Source of the DNA: Candidatus Omnitrophota bacterium
Lineage (GTDB): Bacteria; Hinthialibacterota; Hinthialibacteria; Hinthialibacterales; JAKPRU01
Direction of reading: 5' to 3'
Length of the DNA: 12,890 bases
Assembly: GCA_029557025.1 (NCBI GenBank)
Contig: JAKPRU010000534.1
Coordinates: forward strand, 1-12,890
The notes under the pieces were generated by a model. That model ran no database searches. It was given only the letters and a program-made list of their open reading frames with translations, and had not been told where the DNA came from. Made by a program: the position numbers and the translations under genes. Each line of letters opens with the position of its first letter. Positions within the stretch are counted from its first letter, which is position 1. Shown piece after piece: positions 6,791-12,890 of this stretch.

Positions 6791-9655
6791 CTATTTGATC
6801 GCTTCACCCTTCGTCATAACGGTAATCCGCGCCCGTGCGCTTGCATCGCTCAGGCAGTTGCAATCGAACTCGATCCCATTCTTGCCCGGCTGGAGATCCG
6901 GCAGGTCCCCCACCGGCTTAACCTCACCAAGTAACTCTCCGTCCTTGCCATAAAGTTTGCAATCGGCGAGAGAATAGCATTCAAGATATTGGCCTGTCTC
7001 TAACCTAACTGGAAATGTAATTGTCTTCCCGCCAATAGTAATAGACGGATCCTTCAGTGTAATCGGAACCGACGGTATCGCCTTTACCGAACCCACGCCA
7101 CACTGAATTTCCGCCCCCTGCGGCACATCGTTACAGCAAACATTGATCCGCTTGGTGGATTCCAATTCCACGTTCTCTCGATAGATTGAATAGTCAGAAC
7201 CGTATGGCCATGTGTAGTTTGCATAGCGCTCCGATTCCAATTCAATCAATTCGAAGTACCGCCAACCCGTGAAATCGACAATAACATAATGTTCACCCAT
7301 TCCGCGATTGGCGAGATGCTCCGCATTCTGAAGTTGGAAATTCAATACTTCCCCTTTGCCGTCGCCGTAGATCCACACACCTAACGCATCTTTTCCCCGC
7401 AGATCGAGAAGGGGATCGAAGGTCTTCCCGGCCATGGCCCAGGCGGCTTTCGCATTCGGCTGCCCGGTATTCTTTACTGAAAGAAGACTACAGATCCGGT
7501 TATCTTTCTTTACCTCTCCGCCCGATGTGATATTGAATTCGACGCCGGCAGCCGTCTTCCGCTCAGGAAGCGGTTCCCCGGATGCGAAATCAATCAGGGT
7601 AACCGCATCCGTTGCATCAAACGGCCCGGCGGACATCAACGCCTCGATACGGACCCTTAGCGGCTGCTTCTTATACTTGTTCTCGATTTGCCATCGGTTG
7701 TCGCCATTGTCCACTCCCGTTACTTTATGTTTATGATACTCCATGCGATAGAATCGCCACTTGTCGTTTGACTCTTCCACTAAAGTGAACTCATCCCCCG
7801 CAACGCGGAGTTGCTCCTTTACCGATTCACTAAAATAGTTCGCATGGCGGAGATCTTCATACTGTCTCATGATATTTGCCAGTCTCTGATAAACCGGTTT
7901 ATCCCGATTCTGCGGATTAATCCCCATAATCGAGAACCCAATATCATGGCCGATACACTTGGCGCACAGGTATTCAATATCATCCGAAAATGTCGGTTCG
8001 CCCTGAACCCCGGTCCAGGTCTTGATCGCCCACCAGCCGAGATGAGGAGGCAGAAACATCCGCTTGACTTCCTCGTTTGCCTTGCAGTGAATATCGATAA
8101 AGCGCTTATGGCCGCGGGTCGGATGATCCCATGCTCCCATGCGCGCACGAACGTACCACAGATGATGGTGAAAGGTACTCATCTCCATCAGGGGAGATTT
8201 CTTCAGTCGCTTGCACAATTCAAATACAAATTGTGAGCCGTAATGCCAGGCATACTCCGGGCCTCCGAGGATGCTTTCGCCGTCCAGGGCATCCAGGTAA
8301 ATCATATCGAATCCGCAATCATTAAATGTCTCTGCCGACTTTGCAGCGACCTCCGCCAACAGAGTCGACTCCGCATCCGGTACAAACAGCCCGAAGCATT
8401 CTTTCAAATGGCCGATTGTTGCGCCGGCTTTATGTGGCGCGATGCGGGTCCCATAGGCCCCACGGGTGCATTCCGTAAACGCGTACGGCGGCGATTTCCG
8501 AATGTTCGCGTAGTTGATTAACTCATCATCAATTTGTAACGTGACGCTGTTATGTATAAAGAATCCGGTAATCGTAGACATCTGTTCCGTAGTTTCAATC
8601 ACGGGAACATCCGTGGCCGTGTCGGTCAGGTCGCCGGCAAGGGTAAAGTAAATATCTTTCGCCAGTCGCGGATCCGGAACAGGAGTCACCCAGGGGCAGT
8701 TCTTGTCGATAAAGAAAGCATACGTGTGAAGCCCGGCGGCAATGCCCGCTTCATGCAAACGGTCGATAACCGCTTTCAGGCTCTCTTTTCCCTTCGGATA
8801 GGTTTTTGGATTCGGAAAACAGTCGCCGAACCGGAACGAGCTGCCGCCATGAAAGTCGATTTGATTGATTCCTACCTGCCGTGCCAGCGCGATCCACTCA
8901 TCGACGGTATCCTCCGACAAGTCTCCGAAATTGAACAGGTACGAACCCCGATTAATCGGCGCATCCAGCGCCCACGGTCCTCCGATGTCGGATCGCGGAA
9001 TCTCCTTTGCCTGGAGGACGACCTCTTTCATGATGGAACGCAACTCCGGGTAAGGGCACAGAATCAGCGCCGCTTCCGCCCCCTTCATGCCGAATTTCGG
9101 ACAGCAGATCGCGCGCAATTGTGTATTGTCCATCGGAATTTCGGGGACATCGGTCTGTAAATTGAGCGCGAGCGAGCAGCCGACGAATCGATTTTCCCGG
9201 CGCTTATTCTCAACAAGAGATAGATTAAACAAGGTAAAGCGTTCGACGTCTGTTCCCTTTACATCGGTAACCCGAAAGAGGAAGAAATTGTCCTGAATTG
9301 TCAGTGTGACCTGCGCGGTAACGCCTGTTTCCCCGAAAGCCAGATACAGGATGTCGCCGTTCTTTTCCAGATTCGTGATCGCTTGCATCCGGCCTTTGAG
9401 AGCTACGAAGGCAAACTCCGCGGCCTTTGCACGGTCCAGGTAGTCTTCCCCCGTGTGGACGTCAGTTACGCTCAGGTTTCGGCCGTCTGTTCCAATTTCC
9501 CAGCGGACATGGCGATTTTCGAGAATAATGCCGGGGGCTTTGCAGTAAGCGGAAAATTGCGAGACAACAAGAGAGATTACGAAAATGGCTGCGATCTTGA
9601 ACAGCCGTGCAGGATTGCAACGATAAGCAGAAGAAATGGGTGTCCTGTACATCAT
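6791..9655 (-). CDS. Secreted multidomain glycoside-hydrolase-like protein, unassigned family
   Basis: A 954-aa exported protein that I cannot assign to a named family. The ATG at 9655 has GGAG five bases upstream; an ATG at 9673 (six residues longer) has none, and the next codon (9652) is also ATG. Residues about 17-40 form a signal sequence (hydrophobic core IAAIFVISLVV). The N-terminal part (45-225) looks like the beta-sandwich found before clan-D type barrels. Residues about 230-600 have TIM-barrel character: GINQIDFHGG (262-271), EAGIAAGLHTYAF (302-314) and GFDMIYLDALDG (448-459). The Asp in YLDALDG (D455 or D458) is a candidate nucleophile by analogy with GH27/31/36-like strand 4. A small beta module is inserted at about 360-415 (IDDELINY to RGAYGT to HKAGATIGHL). 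Residues 735-810 resemble a galactose-binding-like carbohydrate module (GVWIYGDGKG, VDFTGWRYFEL), and a final beta-domain follows (860-954). Enzyme activity is inferred, not shown. Confidence 0.75.
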   Translation of the reverse strand: MMYRTPISSAYRCNPARLFKIAAIFVISLVVSQFSAYCKAPGIILENRHVRWEIGTDGRNLSVTDVHTGEDYLDRAKAAEFAFVALKGRMQAITNLEKNGDILYLAFGETGVTAQVTLTIQDNFFLFRVTDVKGTDVERFTLFNLSLVENKRRENRFVGCSLALNLQTDVPEIPMDNTQLRAICCPKFGMKGAEAALILCPYPELRSIMKEVVLQAKEIPRSDIGGPWALDAPINRGSYLFNFGDLSEDTVDEWIALARQVGINQIDFHGGSSFRFGDCFPNPKTYPKGKESLKAVIDRLHEAGIAAGLHTYAFFIDKNCPWVTPVPDPRLAKDIYFTLAGDLTDTATDVPVIETTEQMSTITGFFIHNSVTLQIDDELINYANIRKSPPYAFTECTRGAYGTRIAPHKAGATIGHLKECFGLFVPDAESTLLAEVAAKSAETFNDCGFDMIYLDALDGESILGGPEYAWHYGSQFVFELCKRLKKSPLMEMSTFHHHLWYVRARMGAWDHPTRGHKRFIDIHCKANEEVKRMFLPPHLGWWAIKTWTGVQGEPTFSDDIEYLCAKCIGHDIGFSIMGINPQNRDKPVYQRLANIMRQYEDLRHANYFSESVKEQLRVAGDEFTLVEESNDKWRFYRMEYHKHKVTGVDNGDNRWQIENKYKKQPLRVRIEALMSAGPFDATDAVTLIDFASGEPLPERKTAAGVEFNITSGGEVKKDNRICSLLSVKNTGQPNAKAAWAMAGKTFDPLLDLRGKDALGVWIYGDGKGEVLNFQLQNAEHLANRGMGEHYVIVDFTGWRYFELIELESERYANYTWPYGSDYSIYRENVELESTKRINVCCNDVPQGAEIQCGVGSVKAIPSVPITLKDPSITIGGKTITFPVRLETGQYLECYSLADCKLYGKDGELLGEVKPVGDLPDLQPGKNGIEFDCNCLSDASARARITVMTKGEAIK

Positions 9656-9794
9656 ATTATCTCCGGAGCGCATCGTGAATGGTATTATTTCATAGTTTCA
9701 TCGGATTGTACTTTCCGCAGGGATCTCTTGAAAAAAATACATCACACGGTGTCCAGCCACCCGCATCAGGTTACTGTACTATCTGTGCGCTTGC
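9656..9794 (-). other. Intergenic gap between the two secreted-enzyme genes
   Basis: This 139-nt gap could hold a weak promoter for the glycosidase-like gene: TTTTCA (9729-9734), an 18-bp spacer, then TACAAT (9705-9710), read on the minus strand. A 4-bp stem (GGTG/CACC, 9748-9761) with a T7 run about 10 nt later (9731-9737) is too loose to call a terminator. Whether the two genes are co-transcribed is therefore open. Confidence 0.25.
9661..9664 (-). promoter_or_regulatory. Ribosome binding site deciding the start of the glycosidase-like gene
   Basis: GGAG on the minus strand lies five bases before the ATG at 9655 and eight before the ATG at 9652. It lies downstream of the upstream-most ATG (9671-9673), so it argues against that longer start. 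Confidence 0.55.
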
Positions 9795-10901
9795 CTACTT
9801 CGCCTCCAGAATAGTCTTAATCGGTATTCGTGTGGCGCGGCATTGGGCGCGGGTTCCGTCATAATGGGTCGGCGGATTGCCCGCCCAGTAGTAGACGATT
9901 ACCAGGTTGTCGCCCAGGACCACACCGCTGGGATATCCGAAATCGCCGGACACCGGCTCGGTCAGGCTCAAAACGGTATCCGTGTCCCAATTTTTACCGC
10001 CATCCCGCGAGAGAATGCCTCGAATGTCTTTCTTTTCATCGTGGCGATTTCCGTAGATCATCAGGATGTTGTCGTTACCGAGGTCGATCAGGTCCGCCGG
10101 ATGTTGGCCATCTTCTTTGGTTGCCGCAATGAGATGGGTCCAGGTTCGGCCCAGATCGGAACTGCGGTAGATATCCGTGTTCGATTTCGGTCGGTCGCAG
10201 CGAGCAGCGGCCAGGAGGTCCCCATTGTCCAGCTGGAGCAAGCAGGTCTCGTTATGATTTGCGGCGATCCAGGAAGGGTCCCCCCATGTTTGCCCTTCAT
10301 CCGTGGACCGGATGACATAAGCATAGTCCACGCCCTTTTCCGACTCAGGCATGTCAGGGACTTTCGGCGCGTGCGCGCCGTAGACATTCTGCAGGTAAGT
10401 TCCATCTTTCAGGCGGATGATTCTGCCGTACGGGGAGGTTGATTCCAGTCCTTCATATTTCAGCGGTTTCAGGTCCGACCAGGTCACCCCACGGTCATCG
10501 GAATAGAGTTGAATATCCCGCGCCAGTCCGAGATTGCTTTGATAAGTTCCATGTCCGTTGTATCCATCCTGGTGATGAATGCCCAAAAGGAGCCGCCCGG
10601 AAGAATTGATGCCGAACGCCGGATTTCGGTCATCCGCCGCGGTGTCCACTGCGTTGCGCATCCCATGCCAGAGTAACCCGTCTTTCGAGAACAGCAAATC
10701 CAAGCGACCGCCGATTCCCAAGTGACCCGCGCCTCCCCGGAGAACCACCGCCAGTTCTCCATCGGGAGTTTTATCCATCACGGGGAAATAACCCTGGCCG
10801 TAAATGACAACGCTTGCCTCGACACCCGGCGTGTGGGTCAAGTCAACAACGTTTGGTGTCTGGGTGAGGATGACGGCCATAACAAGCGAAAGGGGAGACA
10901 T
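9795..10901 (-). CDS. Secreted BNR/Asp-box beta-propeller protein, sialidase-like
   Basis: A 368-aa protein with a sialidase-type six-bladed beta-propeller. Asp-box motifs (SxDxGxTW type) are seen as SKDGLLW (72-78), SDDRGVTW (134-141), STDEGQTW (199-206), SSDLGRTW (247-254) and SRDGGKNW (298-305), spaced about 50-65 residues apart as expected for propeller blades. FGYPSGV (321-327) followed by LVIVYYW is common in bacterial exo-sialidase-like proteins. Residues 1-12 are a short hydrophobic stretch, and the protein is probably exported. The classic RIP/FRIP arginine motif of true sialidases is not evident and I cannot place a full Arg triad, so activity on sialic acid is doubtful. It could act on another sugar or only bind one. 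AGGA (10910-10913) is eight bases upstream of the ATG and supports this start. A palindrome abuts that site. The glycosidase-like gene lies downstream on the same strand. Confidence 0.85.
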   Translation of the reverse strand: MSPLSLVMAVILTQTPNVVDLTHTPGVEASVVIYGQGYFPVMDKTPDGELAVVLRGGAGHLGIGGRLDLLFSKDGLLWHGMRNAVDTAADDRNPAFGINSSGRLLLGIHHQDGYNGHGTYQSNLGLARDIQLYSDDRGVTWSDLKPLKYEGLESTSPYGRIIRLKDGTYLQNVYGAHAPKVPDMPESEKGVDYAYVIRSTDEGQTWGDPSWIAANHNETCLLQLDNGDLLAAARCDRPKSNTDIYRSSDLGRTWTHLIAATKEDGQHPADLIDLGNDNILMIYGNRHDEKKDIRGILSRDGGKNWDTDTVLSLTEPVSGDFGYPSGVVLGDNLVIVYYWAGNPPTHYDGTRAQCRATRIPIKTILEAK

Positions 10902-10913
10902 AGTCGGTTTCCT

Positions 10914-10933
10914 TTCAATGATGGTGCATTGAA
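10914..10933. repeat. Perfect 7-bp inverted repeat abutting a ribosome binding site
   Basis: TTCAATG (10914-10920), a 6-base loop, and CATTGAA (10927-10933) form a perfect hairpin in the 66-nt gap between the M23 and BNR genes. On the minus strand the AGGA ribosome site of the BNR gene (10910-10913) begins directly at the foot of the stem. There is no U-tract. It may be a translation-control or RNA-processing element, a protein operator, or chance. Confidence 0.45.
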
Positions 10934-10967
10934 TCTACGGATGTTCAAGGCAAATATCAGGTGAAAC

Positions 10968-12299
10968 TTATTTCTGGCTGTAGGCTTCGGTTCCCGGGAG
11001 TGGGGGTAAGACATAAAGGGGATTGATATGTTTGTGGCTGTCCCACACCTCAAAATGCAAATGGGGGCCGGTAGCTCTTCCGGTCGATCCTGATTTGGCA
11101 ATCCGTTGACCCTGCTTCACTCGCTGGCCGGTTTTGACAGACATACTCATAAGATGGGCATAAAGGCTTTTGTACCCGTTTTGGTGGTCGATAACAACCG
11201 TGTTTCCTTTGCCGCCGCTTCGGCGGGCGAAGATCACGATTCCATCGGCTGCCGCATACACAGATGTGCCTTTTTTGGCCTGGAAATCGATCCCGCGATG
11301 GAACAACTGTCTTCGCAGGATCGGATGTGTTCGCATCCCGTAGCCGGAGTTGATAACAACCTCTTCCAACGGATATCGGAATGTAAGGGATGCTCCCGGC
11401 AGCCGTGGAGTCGGGATAATCAACTCCAGTCCGGGCTTGAGACGGGAGGGATCGCCGATATTGTTGAGAGCGATCAGGTCCTCCATTTTAACTTTATATT
11501 TCATGCAGATTTGCCAAGGGTTCTCTCCCGGCGATACCACGTGACGGACCAAGCCCTGGTTCTCGACCGGCACATCTTCTGCCGCGGTTTCCAGTGTTTC
11601 GGCGGTCTGGCTGGAAGGTCCTTTTTTTGGAACTTCGTCAACATTTACCAATGCTGGAAGATCCGGAAGGACTTGTGTGTGGCTCAGTTGCTCGGAGGTT
11701 TTGGCGATGTAGGACACGCTTTCCTCGGAGGTTGTTCCGGCGAAAGAGTCAGAAGGTTCGAATGTATAGCTTTCCAGGTTGGGAATAGGCGGCGTGTCGA
11801 AATCGCTGGGCGGGGGTTCGGCGAATACGGCGGATTGGGGATCCTCGTATCCATCATCCTCACTAATGGTGTCCTGCATCCCCGGCGGAAGAAGCAAGGT
11901 TCCCAAGCTGGTATGCTCACTTTCCTCACCGGATTGGCCCAGCGGAGGAACGAGAATCCCGATACTGATACACGTGATAAAAACCAGTGTGGAACTGACT
12001 GTCCATGCTTCGAGGCGGTCGGTGATCGGTCGAAAGAAGCGGAACAGCGATCCATTCCGATTGGGAAAGAGCCGACCGGACTGGTTTTCCCGGAAAGGAA
12101 GAAATTTTTCCATCAGACCGACAAACAGGCAGCTGAAAATCAGGCAGAATAATTGTTTGAACCAGGAGGCGGCAGTTCTGAGATGAAATTCCGAAAAATG
12201 TTGTCGAAAAACATCGGCGGTTTTTGGGTCCTCTAAAAGCGCGTGATTGCGGGTGGGAATCCACTTTTCGCGGTCCAAGTGCGCATTTTTTTCAATCAT
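10968..12299 (-). CDS. Membrane-anchored LysM/M23 peptidoglycan endopeptidase
   Basis: Probable zinc endopeptidase that cuts or remodels peptide cross-links in the periplasm. Counted from the ATG at 12299 (443 aa): TM1 at about 48-66, TM2 at about 100-120, then a long acidic Pro/Ser/Thr-rich linker (about 122-245). A LysM peptidoglycan-binding domain follows (252-296; HVVSPGENPWQICMKYKV to LKPGLELIIP), then the M23 domain (about 315-430). Zinc ligands are visible: H334 and D338 in FHRGID, and H413/H415 in HLHFE, with H382 in YAHL. All expected active-site residues are present, so it is probably active and not an EnvC/NlpD-type degenerate activator. GGAGGAG (12313-12319) is 13 nt from this ATG but only one base from an in-frame GTG at 12311, so I prefer the ATG. 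Two TM helices before the linker are less usual than one. It is first in a same-strand run with the two secreted-protein genes. Confidence 0.92.
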   Translation of the reverse strand: MIEKNAHLDREKWIPTRNHALLEDPKTADVFRQHFSEFHLRTAASWFKQLFCLIFSCLFVGLMEKFLPFRENQSGRLFPNRNGSLFRFFRPITDRLEAWTVSSTLVFITCISIGILVPPLGQSGEESEHTSLGTLLLPPGMQDTISEDDGYEDPQSAVFAEPPPSDFDTPPIPNLESYTFEPSDSFAGTTSEESVSYIAKTSEQLSHTQVLPDLPALVNVDEVPKKGPSSQTAETLETAAEDVPVENQGLVRHVVSPGENPWQICMKYKVKMEDLIALNNIGDPSRLKPGLELIIPTPRLPGASLTFRYPLEEVVINSGYGMRTHPILRRQLFHRGIDFQAKKGTSVYAAADGIVIFARRSGGKGNTVVIDHQNGYKSLYAHLMSMSVKTGQRVKQGQRIAKSGSTGRATGPHLHFEVWDSHKHINPLYVLPPLPGTEAYSQK

Positions 12300-12312
12300 G
12301 GGTCGATTCACG

Positions 12313-12319
12313 CTCCTCC
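12313..12319 (-). promoter_or_regulatory. Ribosome binding site of the M23 gene
   Basis: GGAGGAG on the minus strand is a near-consensus Shine-Dalgarno site. It is 13 nt from the ATG at 12299, slightly long, and one nt from a GTG at 12311, too short. This favours the ATG. Confidence 0.6.
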
Positions 12320-12494
12320 ACGCTCAACGTGTCGCACCTCAATTTTTTGACAAGCAAATACCAAACCAAAATGCCAGTACCGATTTAAAACCAGCAAATT
12401 CAAATATTTAAAAACTCAACCCGATGAACTGCAATTCTGTTGTCTATGCTCCGCAGGCGAAAAATGGAGCAACGCCCATCGCTTAGTGATGGTG

Positions 12495-12524
12495 ATGATA
12501 AACACACAAATTTCCTTATGTCAA
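12495..12524 (-). promoter_or_regulatory. Candidate sigma-70 promoter for the M23 gene
   Basis: Read on the minus strand, TTGACA (12519-12524) is followed after 18 bp by TATCAT (12495-12500). The -35 matches 6/6 and the -10 matches 5/6. It would give a leader of about 190 nt before the M23 start. The 18-bp spacer is acceptable, but AT-rich DNA produces such matches by chance. Confidence 0.4.
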
Positions 12525-12669
12525 GGTGTTTTCAATTTCATTTTCAGGCCAAAAAGAAGGATTATTTTCCATAATTATAGAATAATCAATAGGTTATACA
12601 ATAATTTCGGTATCTTGAAGCGACGTGAAAATTCTTCAGTGAGGCTTCGCCATGAAAATTGTGTGAAAT

Positions 12670-12688
12670 AAGATGCAAGAAGATGCAA
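12670..12688 (+). repeat. Tandem 9-bp direct repeat upstream of a promoter
   Basis: AAGATGCAA occurs at 12670-12678 and again at 12680-12688, a 10-bp period (one helical turn). It lies 19 bp upstream of the -35 box at 12708, a usual place for an activator site. The TGCAA core is the complement of the TTGCA core repeated inside the promoter spacer. Confidence 0.55.
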
Positions 12689-12707
12689 TTTGTGTGGGTG
12701 AAAACGC

Positions 12708-12735
12708 TTGACACTTTGCAGTTTTGCACTATAGT
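12708..12735 (+). promoter_or_regulatory. Strong sigma-70-type promoter
   Basis: TTGACA (12708-12713, 6/6) and TATAGT (12730-12735, 5/6) are separated by 16 bp. The expected transcription start is near 12742, giving a leader of about 80 nt to the ATG at 12824. The spacer contains two TTTGCA copies (12715-12720 and 12723-12728). AT-rich DNA upstream could act as an UP element. Confidence 0.65.
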
Positions 12736-12808
12736 TAGAAAGTCTTTGTGCCGGATAGTATTTCTGGACACTTGAAAGAGAACATATTCTTTGTCTGATG
12801 ATTCGTCG

Positions 12809-12815
12809 AAAGGAG
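12809..12815 (+). promoter_or_regulatory. Ribosome binding site of the right-edge gene
   Basis: AAAGGAG lies eight bases before the ATG at 12824, the best-placed ribosome site in the window. It is the main support for the truncated gene at the right edge. Confidence 0.7.
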
Positions 12816-12823
12816 AACTTGGC

Positions 12824-12890
12824 ATGCTTCGGACATCCACGACTCCGCGCGTTGCCCATCTTTTCTGGGTTGGTCTGCTGGTAATAATGG
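12824..12890 (+). CDS. N-terminus of a gene cut by the window end
   Basis: Only about 22 codons are present. The predicted start is MLRTSTTPRVAHLFWVGLLV: a basic, polar stretch followed by a hydrophobic run, which suggests a signal peptide or first membrane helix. A strong ribosome site and a good promoter lie upstream, so this is very probably a real and possibly well-expressed gene. Family and function cannot be told from this much sequence. Confidence 0.65.
   Translation, partial: MLRTSTTPRVAHLFWVGLLVIM

Larger units (their letters stand above)
12300..12823. other. AT-rich divergent intergenic region
   Basis: About 520 nt without a convincing gene lie between the M23 gene (leftward) and the gene starting at 12824 (rightward). 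The short ORFs here have no ribosome site and low-complexity, AT-driven composition. The stretch 12555-12612 is very AT-rich, with repeated ATAAT. Two small stems are present: TGCTCC/GGAGCA (12447-12471), and CCATCGC/GTGATGG around TTA (12476-12492, one G-U pair); neither has a U-tract. TGAAAATT occurs twice (12626-12633 and 12653-12660). Promoters are listed separately. I see no tRNA or recognisable small RNA. Confidence 0.6.

Noticed and set aside
8552..9160. 202-codon plus-strand ORF inside the glycosidase-like gene
   Set aside because: It is antisense to a long coherent secreted protein and shows no motifs of its own.
9731..9761. Terminator after the BNR-propeller gene (short stem plus T7 on the minus strand)
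   Set aside because: The stem is only 4 bp and lies about 10 nt from the T-run, too far for an intrinsic terminator.
11106..12152. 348-codon plus-strand ORF antisense to the M23 gene
   Set aside because: The minus frame has intact LysM and M23 motifs; the plus frame has none and no ribosome site.
12447..12492. Two small hairpins as terminators or a small RNA
   Set aside because: The stems are 6-7 bp with no U-tract, and no promoter is placed to give a defined short transcript.
12486..12671. 61-codon plus-strand ORF in the AT-rich intergenic region
   Set aside because: No Shine-Dalgarno site, composition driven by AT richness, and it lies just upstream of the strong promoter at 12708.
1..12890. 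CRISPR array, insertion sequence, attachment site, tRNA or rRNA
   Set aside because: No regularly spaced repeats, no transposase or integrase frames, and no cloverleaf or rRNA-like stretches were found by reading both strands.

Overview
This window looks like chromosomal DNA from a Gram-negative (diderm) bacterium of moderate GC content. It carries a complete tripartite RND efflux set with an outer-membrane channel, a membrane-anchored LysM/M23 peptidoglycan hydrolase, and two secreted carbohydrate-active-type proteins. Shine-Dalgarno sites and sigma-70-like promoter elements are recognisable. The large multidomain glycosidase-like protein and the BNR-type propeller suggest an environmental polymer degrader, perhaps of the Planctomycetes/Lentisphaerae/Hydrogenedentes/Sumerlaeota type. 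That placement is an inference; nothing in the window fixes the taxon. I see no tRNA, rRNA, CRISPR array, transposase or integrase.

Left part, plus strand (1-6656). A CheX-like chemotaxis phosphatase is followed by a 49-codon ORF that reads like the first half of a CheY receiver domain and stops where the phospho-acceptor Asp should be. Then comes an efflux operon with tight spacing: periplasmic adaptor (866-2023), RND inner-membrane transporter (2040-5102) and TolC-family channel (5124-6656). Together these would form an envelope-spanning, proton-driven exporter.

Middle (6657-6790) is a short convergent junction holding a 7-bp perfect inverted repeat that may act as a terminator.

Right part, minus strand (6791-12299), read from right to left. 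First is a two-TM LysM/M23 endopeptidase, then a secreted BNR/Asp-box beta-propeller protein, then a 954-aa secreted multidomain protein with a glycoside-hydrolase-like barrel. The gaps are 66 and 139 nt, so co-transcription is possible but not shown. The last two proteins are both exported and look carbohydrate-directed. They may act together, but no substrate can be read from the sequence.

Right edge (12300-12890) is an AT-rich intergenic region with a candidate minus-strand promoter for the M23 gene. It also has a strong plus-strand promoter (TTGACA-N16-TATAGT) with two kinds of short tandem repeat in and upstream of it, leading to a gene cut by the window end. The observations I rate highest are the truncated receiver domain, the unassigned glycosidase-like protein with a module inserted in its barrel, and the repeat-decorated promoter.
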